Origin: Nostoc sp. CENA543
GTDB lineage: Bacteria > Cyanobacteriota > Cyanobacteriia > Cyanobacteriales > Nostocaceae
Assembly (NCBI RefSeq): GCF_002896875.1
Contig: NZ_CP023278.1
Span: 62,001-126,000, forward strand
Direction: 5' to 3'
DNA length: 64,000 bases
Below are positions 20,490-29,735 of this stretch, in pieces. The notes below the pieces were generated by a model, which was given only the letters and a program-made list of their open reading frames with translations, searched no databases and was not told where the DNA came from. The translations under genes and the position numbers were made by a program. How positions within the stretch are numbered: the stretch's first letter is position 1; each line of letters opens with the position of its first letter.

Positions 20490-21136
20490 TCATTTACCTC
20501 CAGCTTTGACAAATACTTTTTTTGCCGTTTTTCCACAACTATTCACAAACACGCCATCAAACGTGCCACCAACAACACCACCCACTAGAGGCAACATTTT
20601 CATAATATTAATTACACCTTTTTCCCCAGCTTTTGTGATTAGTCGGAATCCAATTTTTTTATTGATTTCAATTAGAACTTTACCAGGTATCTGTTTGATT
20701 AGATTTTGACAAACCTTTGTGCCGATTGTAATGCCTGCGGTTTTCAGAATTTCTTCGCCTGCTTCGCCTATGAGACATAAAAGAACCATTGTTCTAACTT
20801 GTTCCGAGTGAATATCATATCCTCTCAGGTGAGCTATTGCAGCAGCAGTGTTTGCTCCAATAGCATAGGATGCGGCTAAACCTGCCGGAATAGTAATAGG
20901 CATTGCTGCAATACCCCCTAATCCAGTGATAAAACCTGTACCAGCAGCATAAGTAGTTCTCCATGCAATTATTGATTTAATGGCATCTTCAACACTGGCC
21001 GCTTTGCTCAGGTAGTCGGCTGCAACTGTTTTTGCTGGTGGCAAAACTCCTAACCCGTTAATCCCAGCATTAGCTATCCACTCAAGAGTTGCTTTTATGA
21101 GATTGTTGTTATCATCACCCGCGTTAGTTAGAACCA
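20490..21136 (-). CDS. EcsC family protein
   Basis: About 215 aa, glycine- and alanine-rich, with hydrophobic helices (GTGFITGLGGIAAMPITIPAGLAASYAIGANTAAAIAHLRGY) and GEAGEEILKTAGI typical of EcsC-domain proteins. The family's biochemical role is unclear; several members sit in defence or mobile regions. ATG at 21136 is taken; a TTG at 21155 would add six residues. It lies alone at the left end of the element, facing the junction. Confidence 0.7.
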
Positions 21137-21294
21137 TAAAATTTAAGTTTTGCAAATAACTTAATCTTTTCTATCTCAAGCTTTTGTAGTAGAACTACCG
21201 CAATAACTCTTTAGTTCTGTAAATTTACAAATAAGTTTTCATCGTAGCAACACTAATCAACACTAATCACTTTGCATACCATTCATGGCGATCA

Positions 21295-21412
21295 CTACGG
21301 TAAGCTACGCTAACGCACTCAATAAACATCATGCAATTACCTTGATTCAATAGGCGATCGCACCAACCACCTACTGTAAGCGATCGCCTAGATTGATTAA
21401 ACCCTCATTCAG
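21295..21412. repeat. Dispersed HIP1-associated repeat, copy 1
   Basis: Contains CTACGGTAAGCTACGCTAACGC followed by ACTCAATAAACAT, then GCGATCGC sites and ATTAAACCCTCATTCAG. Related stretches recur at about 22373-22492 and 23399-23432. Confidence 0.6.
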
Positions 21413-21665
21413 ATTCTACTTGGTGAGCTTGTGCATATATCCGCAATGCAGCAGCCATTTTCTGTTCATAATCTTCACCCTGAGACTGAAACCAAGCCAA
21501 TGTTTGAGGGTCTATCTTGACAAGAACACTCAATGATGAAACAGGCTTCCACCAGCGAGACTTGCTAAAAAACTCCTCAGTCAAAGGTGGAATATCTGAT
21601 GTATCAATCTCTTCTTCTGACAAGGAATCAAGTTTCTCCCAGTTCGTCTTTGAGGTATTGTTCAT
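21405..21665 (-). CDS. BrnA-like antitoxin (no BrnT seen)
   Basis: 86 aa. The C-terminal half VSSLSVLVKIDPQTLAWFQS...AAALRIYAQAH matches the BrnA/DUF4415 ribbon-helix-helix antitoxin pattern, with a short acidic N-terminus. A BrnT toxin would normally sit just upstream on the same strand, but the upstream DNA contains the divergent MazEF-like pair instead. It may therefore be an orphan antitoxin or a stand-alone regulator. Confidence 0.65.
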   Translation of the reverse strand: MNNTSKTNWEKLDSLSEEEIDTSDIPPLTEEFFSKSRWWKPVSSLSVLVKIDPQTLAWFQSQGEDYEQKMAAALRIYAQAHQVESE

Positions 21666-21743
21666 ATTGGTTAATTATTCCAGTCTGTCTTAATGTTAAG
21701 ATAACTTAGTAAGATAATATAGTAAGGCTAAGGAGGAATATTC

Positions 21744-21983
21744 TTGGCTAAAAAAGTTACTATTACCCTTGATGATGAGATTCTGGCTTTTATTGACCGA
21801 CAGGCTGCATTAGCTGGAGATACTCCCAACCGGAGTGGCTATGTTAATGCTGTTTTAGCAGAACATCGTCGCGCGGTTTTAGAAGCAGAAATAATTGCAG
21901 CACTCAAAGAAGATAATGAAAACCCTGAATATCAGGCAGAAATAGCAGCTTGGGGTGCCGTTGTGGGAGATGGTATTGAATAA
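21744..21983 (+). CDS. Ribbon-helix-helix antitoxin, MazE-like
   Basis: 79 aa, starting MAKKVTITLDDEILAFIDRQA, a ribbon-helix-helix DNA-binding fold, with an acidic toxin-binding tail. It starts at TTG 21744, supported by AGGAGG at 21731-21736. Its stop overlaps the toxin ATG by one base (TAATG), so the pair is translationally coupled. Confidence 0.85.
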   Translation: MAKKVTITLDDEILAFIDRQAALAGDTPNRSGYVNAVLAEHRRAVLEAEIIAALKEDNENPEYQAEIAAWGAVVGDGIE

Positions 21984-22339
21984 TGCCTAACGGTGTTTTA
22001 ACTTATCGACGAGGGGAAATTCGCTGGGTATCACTTGATCCAACCGTGGGTGCAGAAGTTCAAAAAACACGTTCTTGCCTAATAGTGCAGAATGATGTGA
22101 TGAATCAATATGGTTCTTTAACTATAGTGATGCCATTTCGACCAGGAACTAAAAAAGCCCCTTATGTAGTGAATGTCAAAGCTACAACAAACAATGGTTT
22201 AGACCAAGACCGCTATATTGATGTTGCACAAATTCGTAGTGTCGATCATAGTCGAATATTAGGGTTAATAGGTATTTTGGAAGATGAATATTGGGAAAAA
22301 ATTCGTGCTGCGCTAGATATAGTTTTGAATTTTGAATAA
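21983..22339 (+). CDS. PemK/MazF-family mRNA interferase toxin
   Basis: 118 aa. MazF features are RRGEIRWVSLDPTVGAEVQKTRSCLIVQND, a central LTIVMPFRPGTKKAPYVV, and QDRYIDVAQIRSVDHSRI. It cleaves mRNA and is held inactive by the preceding antitoxin. It lies next to the BrnA-like gene and in front of REP and HIP1 repeats. Confidence 0.9.
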   Translation: MPNGVLTYRRGEIRWVSLDPTVGAEVQKTRSCLIVQNDVMNQYGSLTIVMPFRPGTKKAPYVVNVKATTNNGLDQDRYIDVAQIRSVDHSRILGLIGILEDEYWEKIRAALDIVLNFE

Positions 22340-22493
22340 AACATCCAAATTAAAATTAACCGAGGCGATACCTGCGGTAAGCTGTGCTAACACACTCATG
22401 GCTAAAGTAAGCGATCGCTACAGTAAACTACGCTAACGGATAAAACACACAGAGTAGGCGATCGCCTGATTAATTAAACCCTCATTCAGTTCT

Positions 22494-22558
22494 GTAGGGT
22501 GCGTCAGCTTGGGTAAACTATTTTATCGTGAAAATTAGTTAATGCTGACGCATCCTAC
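22494..22558. repeat. REP-like palindrome, copy 1
   Basis: GTAGGGTGCGTCAGC at the left end and GCTGACGCATCCTAC at the right end, with TATCGTGAAAA between. It matches the palindromes flanking the RAYT gene at 37804, 15 kb away in the same element. Confidence 0.85.
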
Positions 22559-22561
22559 TTG

Positions 22562-22750
22562 CTATTGGTTGCTAGTTTCGTCTAAAGCTTTCTGTATTGC
22601 ATCTCTGCAAAACTGTGCGGGGTCATCTTGTGCTTGTACCGCTTGTTTCATTGATTCGGTGACGCGAAAACTGAGATTAGCTGTCATCGGTTCTTCACCT
22701 TTCCGTATTCCTGGTTCTAAATTTTCAGGTGTTCCTTTGGGGTTAGGCAT
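22562..22750 (-). CDS. Small RHH-like hypothetical protein
   Basis: 62 aa: MPNPKGTPENLEPGIRKGEE, then MTANLSFRVTESMKQAVQAQ. The second part looks like a ribbon-helix-helix strand and helix as in CopG-type proteins. The family is common in cyanobacteria. No toxin partner is evident; it abuts the REP palindrome. Confidence 0.55.
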   Translation of the reverse strand: MPNPKGTPENLEPGIRKGEEPMTANLSFRVTESMKQAVQAQDDPAQFCRDAIQKALDETSNQ

Positions 22751-22877
22751 TTATATATAAATATAAATATCGGTTGAATTGATTGTATGCAATCGATTAG
22801 ACTTTTAAATCGGTGGTCTATGTGTCTGGAAAACTGTAAACCACCGATACCACTTTTAAAGAGGGCAATACTATTTT

Positions 22878-23261
22878 ATGGTGTTTTCACGTCAAGAGTT
22901 GGAATTGTTAACGATTCCAGAATTAAGCCTGTTGGTTAAACGGTACGGATTACGACCTACGGGAACAGGAGGACAAAAGACAAGTTACCTCACTACCCTT
23001 ATGGCGTTTCCATCTCTAGCCCTGCAACAGTTAGAGGAAAGAAGAGGGTTAATCCGTCCTACCTTTGACCAATTACAGATAATGACTGAGATTCTAGATC
23101 AAATGGGAACACTCACACCGGAACAGTCAGCATTGTTGAGGGTGACTTTTGAGGGTAGACGTATGGAATACCCGAAAAGATATGACCAAGAGAAATTACT
23201 AAACTTGTACAAAGTTAGGAATCATTTATCTGAAGTGATTGAACTCTTGGGGATTATGTAA
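22878..23261 (+). CDS. Hypothetical protein with SAP-like N-terminus
   Basis: 127 aa. The N-terminus (SRQELELLTIPELSLLVKRYGLRPTGTGGQKTSYLTTLMAF) has the helix-turn-helix pattern of SAP domains, which bind nucleic acid. The rest is helical, without a recognised motif. It is preceded by a 117-bp gap from the small RHH-like gene. Confidence 0.55.
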   Translation: MVFSRQELELLTIPELSLLVKRYGLRPTGTGGQKTSYLTTLMAFPSLALQQLEERRGLIRPTFDQLQIMTEILDQMGTLTPEQSALLRVTFEGRRMEYPKRYDQEKLLNLYKVRNHLSEVIELLGIM

Positions 23262-23398
23262 TCTCTCTGAAATGTCTTTTGTTGTGTATTTTTCTTGGTT
23301 ATCCAAAGAGTGATAGCACAAAAGACACACCATCGGCGATCGCTATGATAAACTTGACGGCAGCAGCCAATAAACAGAATGCACTAACTAGGCGATCG

Positions 23399-23432
23399 CT
23401 ACGGTAAACTATGCTAACGCACTCAACAAACA
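23399..23432. repeat. Dispersed HIP1-associated repeat, copy 3
   Basis: CTACGGTAAACTATGCTAACGC followed by ACTCAACAAACAT, preceded by GGCGATCG. It is close to the copies at 21295 and 22373. Confidence 0.6.
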
Positions 23433-24035
23433 TTACTGACTACTGAATCGCTGAAAAATTGTCTGCACAATAGCCAAAATAGCCCCTACATTATCCAAGT
23501 AATATCTCTGCTGATCAACGAAAGCTATTTTTTGAGAAAGTTGCAGAAATTGCCATACTTCTCCTGTTGTTACGCATCCATACACAGGTTTTTCTGCTTG
23601 GTTAGATGAACGATTAAATAAATCTGCGGCTACCATTTGAGCGATACATTGTCCTAACCCAGCTTCAACATCATTCTTCTTGGCTTCTACAATAGTGATA
23701 ATTGGCGATCTCAATGGCGGTAACGCTGGAGCTAATGCGAGAATAAAATCACATTCCCCAATTAAACCTTGTGTGGGATCAACATCAAGTCTTTGCCCAG
23801 AAAAAATGGCTAACCTATCTTGGCTGATATCGCGGCAAGCTAGTAGAATTGGTGCAATAATGAACTCACTTCGAGCTTTTTCACTAATTAAAAATAATTG
23901 GGTTTGCTTTTTGAGAGTTTCATTCAACCAAGCAGGTATAGAAAGCGGTACAAGTTGGGGAAACAGATCAGCTGCTTGGGTAGTGATTCCCAAAACAGCA
24001 GCCGCTTTTTCTAGAGTAAAGTCACTGTAAGCCAT
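23433..24035 (-). CDS. PD-(D/E)XK-like protein, family member B
   Basis: 200 aa. It shares SEKARSEFIIAPILL, LIGECDF and ITIVEAKKNDVEAGLGQC with the proteins at 15969-16574 and 32809-33408, and begins MAYSDFTLEKAA. The D...EAK core suggests a nuclease fold. It lies 158 bp upstream of the start of the methyltransferase-nuclease gene's downstream end, same strand, so it is not obviously in that operon. Confidence 0.7.
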   Translation of the reverse strand: MAYSDFTLEKAAAVLGITTQAADLFPQLVPLSIPAWLNETLKKQTQLFLISEKARSEFIIAPILLACRDISQDRLAIFSGQRLDVDPTQGLIGECDFILALAPALPPLRSPIITIVEAKKNDVEAGLGQCIAQMVAADLFNRSSNQAEKPVYGCVTTGEVWQFLQLSQKIAFVDQQRYYLDNVGAILAIVQTIFQRFSSQ

Positions 24036-24193
24036 AGTTTTGCAGTGCTTTGATTACGGGATGATATATCCATTAGGGTAGCTTAACAGTTCCTCGTTCA
24101 TTTATATTGATTAGCAAGTAAGCTCCGCTAATGTACCTAGTAAACAGCTATTTGCTTGATTGGATAGGCGATCGCATGACTTAAGAAACACAC

Positions 24194-26380
24194 CTAGCTT
24201 TCCAACTTTCTAAGAAAATCCGCTAGCACAGCCTTATTCTGAAAATTTGCCCTAATTGTGTCATTGTTGTTGTAATCAACAATAACTTCAAATTTTTCAA
24301 ACCTACCACCAGGAATATCAATATCAACTGTATTATTTAATTCTAAAAGTGCTTCATCAATACTCCCAAATTCATATCTCACTCCGAAAAGTGGGATGAT
24401 AACTATTTTAGTAATGTAACGCTCAAGACAGTTTCTGAGTGTTGTCATGAAAGTGTCTACTTCTTTTTGAGAAACTTGCATTAGAGCCTGTCTAAGTTTC
24501 TCTTTCTCTGAACTAGTAAGACTGGCTAATCTCTTTGATGCCGTAGTATAAATTTCATCAGGAGTTTCTTCATCAAATGCAACGTCAAAGTCAATAATTT
24601 TAAATGCAGACACTACTTCTTTATAAGGAATATAAATAACCGCGAAGCCATTATTTCTCAATTGTTCTAAAGCTGGTTTTGTGAAGTCTCCAGCTAACAC
24701 TACTCCGTAAAATGGTGCTGACAGATGATGAAGTTCAATAATTGGTAATATAGCTCCTTGTATTTCTTGAGCCTTGTTCTTGGAGTGTTTTGTATATCTA
24801 CGCCATGCAGATTCAATAAATGCTACTGGTCTACCCAGTTTATCATCTGTACCATCAACTTCAATAACAAAATCTAAATCATGTTTGTTGCCATACTTAT
24901 CTGCCCAAGTTACCTTTTTTCCAGTTCTAGCTGGACGAGATTTTTGGTAATCAAGATAATAGTTTTGGCTTTGAGCAAACTGCTGTAGTCGAGGTTTAAG
25001 AATATCGTCAAGTACAATATCTTCCAGAAGCTTGCCCAGGGCTTGACCAAATTTATGTGATGGTGATTGTGCCATAATATTGCTTTCTATCCAAAGTCTG
25101 CCTTCATGTAGTGGAACATCATGTTTTCTGTTTTTCCACTTAACATTTCGTTCTCTAATTTGCTCAAAATTCCAAAACTCAAATCCTGCTGCAAGAGCCA
25201 ATTTACCGAGCCACTTTTCCACAGGCACATATACACCATAAGGGGCTGAATCTCCTACTACCATACAAATTTTACAATCCGATGTCGTAACTCGTTGCAG
25301 AGAGTGGAACACAGATCCCATGTCTGCAAAATAAGCAGCAATCATAGTATGATATGCCTTATTACCGCCCTTAGTGCCTCGCACGATTTCTAACTCTTTG
25401 CAGACAGGAATTAATTCATCTTTGATGGGTTCAATAATAGATTTAGCTATCAAATCATCTAGGTTCAGACGCTCTTTAGAAACGTGTTGCGAACTAGAGC
25501 GTATTAAGAATTTCCGCACTGCTTCATGCAAGTCTCCCCAGGAATTAATTTCGCCCCAAAAGGTCATTTCTAGACGTGTAGCGTCTGCGTAATCATAGTT
25601 ATTGGCATAGGGTGGAGATGTGATAACTAAGTCAATTAATTTATCTGGAATAGATTGTAGATTTCTAGCATCTCCTTGAATAAGATTAGCTCTACTAACT
25701 TTGGTAAGAGACTGCATCAAAAGCATATCCTCTTGCATCAGATAAGCTTGTTTCTCTAGAGCATCAAATGGTTCACAAGTTTTGATTTTTCTTTTATTAG
25801 GTAGAACATATTGCCATTGTGCCGTCCCTACATAACTTGATGGACGTAAAATAGCATTAATTGTGAGAAAAACAAGAAACTGTAATTCATTAGATAAATT
25901 TGGAGATATTTCTAGATATGCTTGCCTAATTTTCAAAAGGTTTATTAGCGTCTCATCTGTATAACACTTATTTAGTAGATCAGGAAGATTTTCTGGTAAT
26001 TTTAGTTTAAGGTTAGTAGCCAAATGCTTAATATCATTGATTACTTCTAAAAAAGTATCAATATCTAGATTCCATGAAAGCTTTCCTTTCGCAAGCCGAT
26101 AAACGAAAGGATGTGCTTCAACACCGTAGGAACTAACACCTAACTTATCAGCAACAATACAAACAGTACCAGACCCTACAAATGGATCAAGAATAGTTTG
26201 AGGAGCTAAATCTTTGATTAATTCTTCAACCCAAGCAGCAGAAAAACCCGCAGAATAGCGAAACCAGCGATGAACAGGTAATTTCATGTTATCAATAAAA
26301 CTACCTGTCCTTTCTCTGACAATTTTGGGACAATCATCAGAATTTGAGTTGAACAGCTGAAGCTGAAAGGAATTAGTCAT
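24194..26380 (-). CDS. DNA methyltransferase fused to nuclease-like domain (type IIG-like R-M)
   Basis: 728 aa. The N-terminal methyltransferase has the SAM-binding motif TILDPFVGSGTV (about 60) and the amino-methylase motif LVITSPPYANNYDYAD (about 250), which point to m4C or m6A. From about residue 440 the sequence is unlike methyltransferases: KYGNKHDLDFVIEVDGTDD...AFIESAWRRYTKHSKNKAQEI has D and E residues in a PD-(D/E)XK-like order. This suggests modification and cleavage in one protein. ATG at 26380 (MTNSFQLQLF) is chosen over TTG at 26389. No separate endonuclease gene adjoins it. Confidence 0.8.
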   Translation of the reverse strand: MTNSFQLQLFNSNSDDCPKIVRERTGSFIDNMKLPVHRWFRYSAGFSAAWVEELIKDLAPQTILDPFVGSGTVCIVADKLGVSSYGVEAHPFVYRLAKGKLSWNLDIDTFLEVINDIKHLATNLKLKLPENLPDLLNKCYTDETLINLLKIRQAYLEISPNLSNELQFLVFLTINAILRPSSYVGTAQWQYVLPNKRKIKTCEPFDALEKQAYLMQEDMLLMQSLTKVSRANLIQGDARNLQSIPDKLIDLVITSPPYANNYDYADATRLEMTFWGEINSWGDLHEAVRKFLIRSSSQHVSKERLNLDDLIAKSIIEPIKDELIPVCKELEIVRGTKGGNKAYHTMIAAYFADMGSVFHSLQRVTTSDCKICMVVGDSAPYGVYVPVEKWLGKLALAAGFEFWNFEQIRERNVKWKNRKHDVPLHEGRLWIESNIMAQSPSHKFGQALGKLLEDIVLDDILKPRLQQFAQSQNYYLDYQKSRPARTGKKVTWADKYGNKHDLDFVIEVDGTDDKLGRPVAFIESAWRRYTKHSKNKAQEIQGAILPIIELHHLSAPFYGVVLAGDFTKPALEQLRNNGFAVIYIPYKEVVSAFKIIDFDVAFDEETPDEIYTTASKRLASLTSSEKEKLRQALMQVSQKEVDTFMTTLRNCLERYITKIVIIPLFGVRYEFGSIDEALLELNNTVDIDIPGGRFEKFEVIVDYNNNDTIRANFQNKAVLADFLRKLES

Positions 26381-26593
26381 TAAAAACAAGATGGAATGTG
26401 TTGCTGTGGCTTAGTCTGGGAAGGCCAAACTAGTCCTTGAGTTACGGATATACAGACCTAGTGTAAGCGATCGCATGACTTCATCCCAAACAGTAAGGCG
26501 ATCGCCAAAATAAAACTATTCAGTTAGTTCTTCTTCACCCTCAGAATCATCTTCTGTTTCTGCTTCTGCAAGCATCTTAATGCGATCGCCCAA

Positions 26594-27673
26594 TCATTTT
26601 GCTAAAGCACCACTCATGGGTAGTTCTGTTGCATCTGGAAAGTGAGGCATACGATAACGACTATCATGAGTATGTTGAGCAATGAGCGCGGGTAAGATAT
26701 CTTCGCTATGCCAAAGAATGCAGATTTCTCTTGGTAGTGGGTAAGCAAAACGTTTTCTGGGTTCTGGATCTACCAATGTAACTTTCTTTATTTTGCTCTG
26801 TTTCTGCGTTTCCTCATCAATTAGAGTCTCACTAGAAATTGCAATTCGCATACCTCCTAATTTAGATGCACCCTTGGCTATTCCTTTACTGGTTTGCGGT
26901 TTTTGTGCGCTAGAAATAAAAGTTGGTGGTGTCTTTGGTGCTGTTGGAATTTGAAAAATCGCATCTGTAATCATATCCTCGCCTTTGGGGTCAAGGTTCT
27001 TATCAGCAGGACATTTGGGATTTAAAGCATAACCAATACCAATTTCGTATGGTTCACGGATTCGGACTATTTGTAGCTTGCATTTTTTAGGTCGCCACTG
27101 TTTTTGTTTCCTGCTACCATCTTTGGACTCAATCGGAACTTGAATATCACCAATAATATGTTGTTTGTTTTGCAGCCAAGGCCAACACAGCCTAGTTGAT
27201 TCAGCCTTAACTGTCAGGATTACAGGTTGATTCGTAAAATAATTATCGATCGCATCTAAAATTTGTTCAATATGTCGCGCTTGAAATTTTGGCATGGGAT
27301 TTCCAGTTTGAGCGATCGCATCTTGCCAATTCATCCATTGATTTTTATTTACGCCAGGGAAATAAACAACGCGTTTTCCATCCGGTAAAACAGCAACAGC
27401 GTAAGCAGTTTTCCCTGATTTTCCTTCTAATCCTGTCTTGCGGTTGAAGCGTTCTACCCAAAGACAGACCTCAACAAATTGTTCTGGTGGAGGTGGATAA
27501 ATGGTTGGTGGTTGAGGATTACCCTTATTATCAAGTTTGGGATCATCAAAGTGTTCGTAGGCAGGGGGCATATTTAATAAATCTACTAATACTAAATCAG
27601 TTAAGGTATTAATTAATTTAGGTATGGGAGATTTTGCATTGTCATTTACCTCCCAAGTAAAACATTTCACCAA
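26594..27673 (-). pseudogene. pPIWI-RE-like protein, C-terminal (RNase H-like) part only
   Basis: 359 aa. The sequence TAYAVAVLPDGKRVVYFPGV..., WPWLQNKQHIIGDI and the tail REICILWHSEDILPALIAQ...YRMPHFPDATELPMSGALAK resemble the RNase H-like/PIWI C-terminus of pPIWI-RE proteins. Those proteins are about twice as long; the N-terminal and MID-like parts are absent. The frame is open without a start for 10 more codons upstream and the apparent start is a TTG without a good ribosome site. Both facts suggest truncation. It lies downstream of a helicase that is cut short and a Y-domain/nuclease gene, in the order of the three-gene pPIWI-RE island. Family call is from memory. Confidence 0.6.
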
Positions 27674-27815
27674 ACGTCCAAATCTAGTTGCTATAGGAAT
27701 CCGACTTGATTATTGAAATTATTTGCGTAGGTAGAGAACTCTTAACAGGGAACAGGGAACGGGAAAAGAAGTAACAGAGGTGTACTGAGTTTTTTTCAGG
27801 GATCAAATATGAGTC
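27674..27815 (-). other. Probable deletion scar between helicase and pPIWI-RE remnant
   Basis: 142 bp without coding capacity, containing a short AACAGGG repeat. The helicase upstream lacks its second domain and the next gene lacks its N-terminal half. One internal deletion here would explain both. Confidence 0.5.
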
Positions 27816-29735
27816 CTATATCTGCTGAAGATAAGATTTAGGATCTTGTTTTTTGTCGTAGTTATCTTTTGGATCGATTTCTACTAAACAGCCTATATAG
27901 TTAGAGCCATGATTCTGTTGCCCTAAATGCTGAGTAAACTGTACATCTTCAGTAGCAGCCAAAATGTCAACTAACCCTTGAACAATGCTTTTTTGAGCAT
28001 CATGGAGTAGATAAGTATCTGGTTGTGTTGGCCTTGAGCGAAAGGTAATGAAAGCTTTGAATAACTCATCTCTTTGACTATCACCACTTTCTTGACCACT
28101 AAGGATATCTGCCAAATATCCGAAGATTTGCCATCCTGCAAAAAATTGTCCACCTTCTACCCACCCACTCAGCGATTTATATTGTTTTCTGTCAGCCTCT
28201 AGCAATAAATTCATCAAGTCTGTTCCATTTTTAAACAGCCGAGAGTATAGACTAAAGGCAAATGTGACATCACTTCTGTCTGGATTAGGTGTACCAATTC
28301 GTCCTTCATGGGAGCCATTGGCAAGCGATTGAAACAGCTGGCGGCAGAACGTATCAGCTTTTGAGCGGTTAGTTTCAAACACTTGAGCAGGTGCAAAACT
28401 ACAATCCATTTGTGCCTGGACACCATCGCCTTCATCGACAAACACTGCATCACAAGTTTTGTGAATTGTTTCTAACCAGACTGTCTGTTCTGGTTGAATA
28501 ACGGCTGTTGGCCCTGCATAAATCATGCCAGGAGGTGTTGTTAAGATAATTGCAGCTTTTCCTAAATCTCGTGTACCTTGATGGCGTGGGCAAACAGGAA
28601 GTAAAGGACAATCATATACTCTTTCGGGTTCGTCTGATTTCTGTAACTGCTTTATGCAAGGTGGTTCTTCGTTAATTTGTAAGGGACTAGATAGAAAAAC
28701 TGACAATGGACAAGCTTGGTGAAATTGAGTGTAAGCATAGTGGTTGAAGTCCACACCATCGATTAGTAATCTGGTGTAATGTTCTTCACGATTAAGCCGA
28801 CCAATCACAACACCTGGAGAACAACCCACGCGATGAAATAAATCTGCTTGATTAAGGAGCGATCGCACATCTCGGTATACAATCGCGCAAGTATAATCGT
28901 GCCTTTCTAACCAAATTGCCGCGACCGCAAAGATAGTTGATTTTCCTGCTGCACAAGGGCCTAGTAAATGTTCTTTGCCATTCAAACGCAATTCGTTTAC
29001 TTTTCTCAGTCCTGATTTTGTGACCTTATGCAAACCATTCAGTGCATCCTTTACACGATGTACCCAATTGAGTGGGATTTTTTGATCTAATTCTTCTGCA
29101 ATGCTAATTAAATCATCAAAAGGGATGGCGATCGCTCTAGCAGAAATTCTCTGCCGTAAAGTCAGATCAATGTTGGGTAACGAACGCAACCCACATTCTG
29201 CTAATTGTTCATTAATTCGGACTGAGCGTGGTTTGTTATTGCTGTCAATAATAATATAGTCACCTGCCGGTGCAGGTCTATACTCAGTGCGTATTTTAAG
29301 CGGAGCCGGATTTTGGAGAAAATTTCCATAGGCATTAAATCTATCAGGCGCACATGAGATACCCCGATGAATTGGTCTATCTTGTTGATTAAGGTCGTAG
29401 CCACGTACTCTATAAAAAGCTGGAGCGTTTAGATATTTGTGTAAATAATCTTGCCATACTGCCTGACTGCGAATATGCCGAAGATAGCCGCGCAGTCGGC
29501 TAATCAGTTTTTTCTTTTGCTGTAGGGAGTTGACAGGGATTCCTTGAAGCAAGTATCCAAAATCCTTTGCAGATATGCCCGGAAATTTTGTTTCAATAGC
29601 ATAAAGAGCCAATTCTATACGTACAAAATCAGTAAACTTTAACCAAACATCTTGCGGTTGATCTCGCTCAAGTTGCTTCCATGTCTCCTTGAATTGGTCT
29701 TGATAAAGTTGTGAGTACCACCTTGCATCCTTCAT
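27816..29735 (-). CDS. pPIWI-RE-island DinG/XPD-like helicase, C-terminally truncated
   Basis: 639 aa. An N-terminal domain of about 250 residues resembles the domain Z of the pPIWI-RE three-gene island. Then come Walker A (LLGPCAAGKSTIFAV, about 258), possible Fe-S cysteines (CIKQL, YDCPLLPVCPRHQ) and a DEAH-like box (DAVFVDEGDGVQ). The protein ends at YLQQI soon after domain 1; the second RecA-like domain with motifs IV-VI is missing, so the helicase is probably inactive. Its start overlaps the stop of the upstream gene by 4 bp. Confidence 0.65.
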   Translation of the reverse strand: MKDARWYSQLYQDQFKETWKQLERDQPQDVWLKFTDFVRIELALYAIETKFPGISAKDFGYLLQGIPVNSLQQKKKLISRLRGYLRHIRSQAVWQDYLHKYLNAPAFYRVRGYDLNQQDRPIHRGISCAPDRFNAYGNFLQNPAPLKIRTEYRPAPAGDYIIIDSNNKPRSVRINEQLAECGLRSLPNIDLTLRQRISARAIAIPFDDLISIAEELDQKIPLNWVHRVKDALNGLHKVTKSGLRKVNELRLNGKEHLLGPCAAGKSTIFAVAAIWLERHDYTCAIVYRDVRSLLNQADLFHRVGCSPGVVIGRLNREEHYTRLLIDGVDFNHYAYTQFHQACPLSVFLSSPLQINEEPPCIKQLQKSDEPERVYDCPLLPVCPRHQGTRDLGKAAIILTTPPGMIYAGPTAVIQPEQTVWLETIHKTCDAVFVDEGDGVQAQMDCSFAPAQVFETNRSKADTFCRQLFQSLANGSHEGRIGTPNPDRSDVTFAFSLYSRLFKNGTDLMNLLLEADRKQYKSLSGWVEGGQFFAGWQIFGYLADILSGQESGDSQRDELFKAFITFRSRPTQPDTYLLHDAQKSIVQGLVDILAATEDVQFTQHLGQQNHGSNYIGCLVEIDPKDNYDKKQDPKSYLQQI

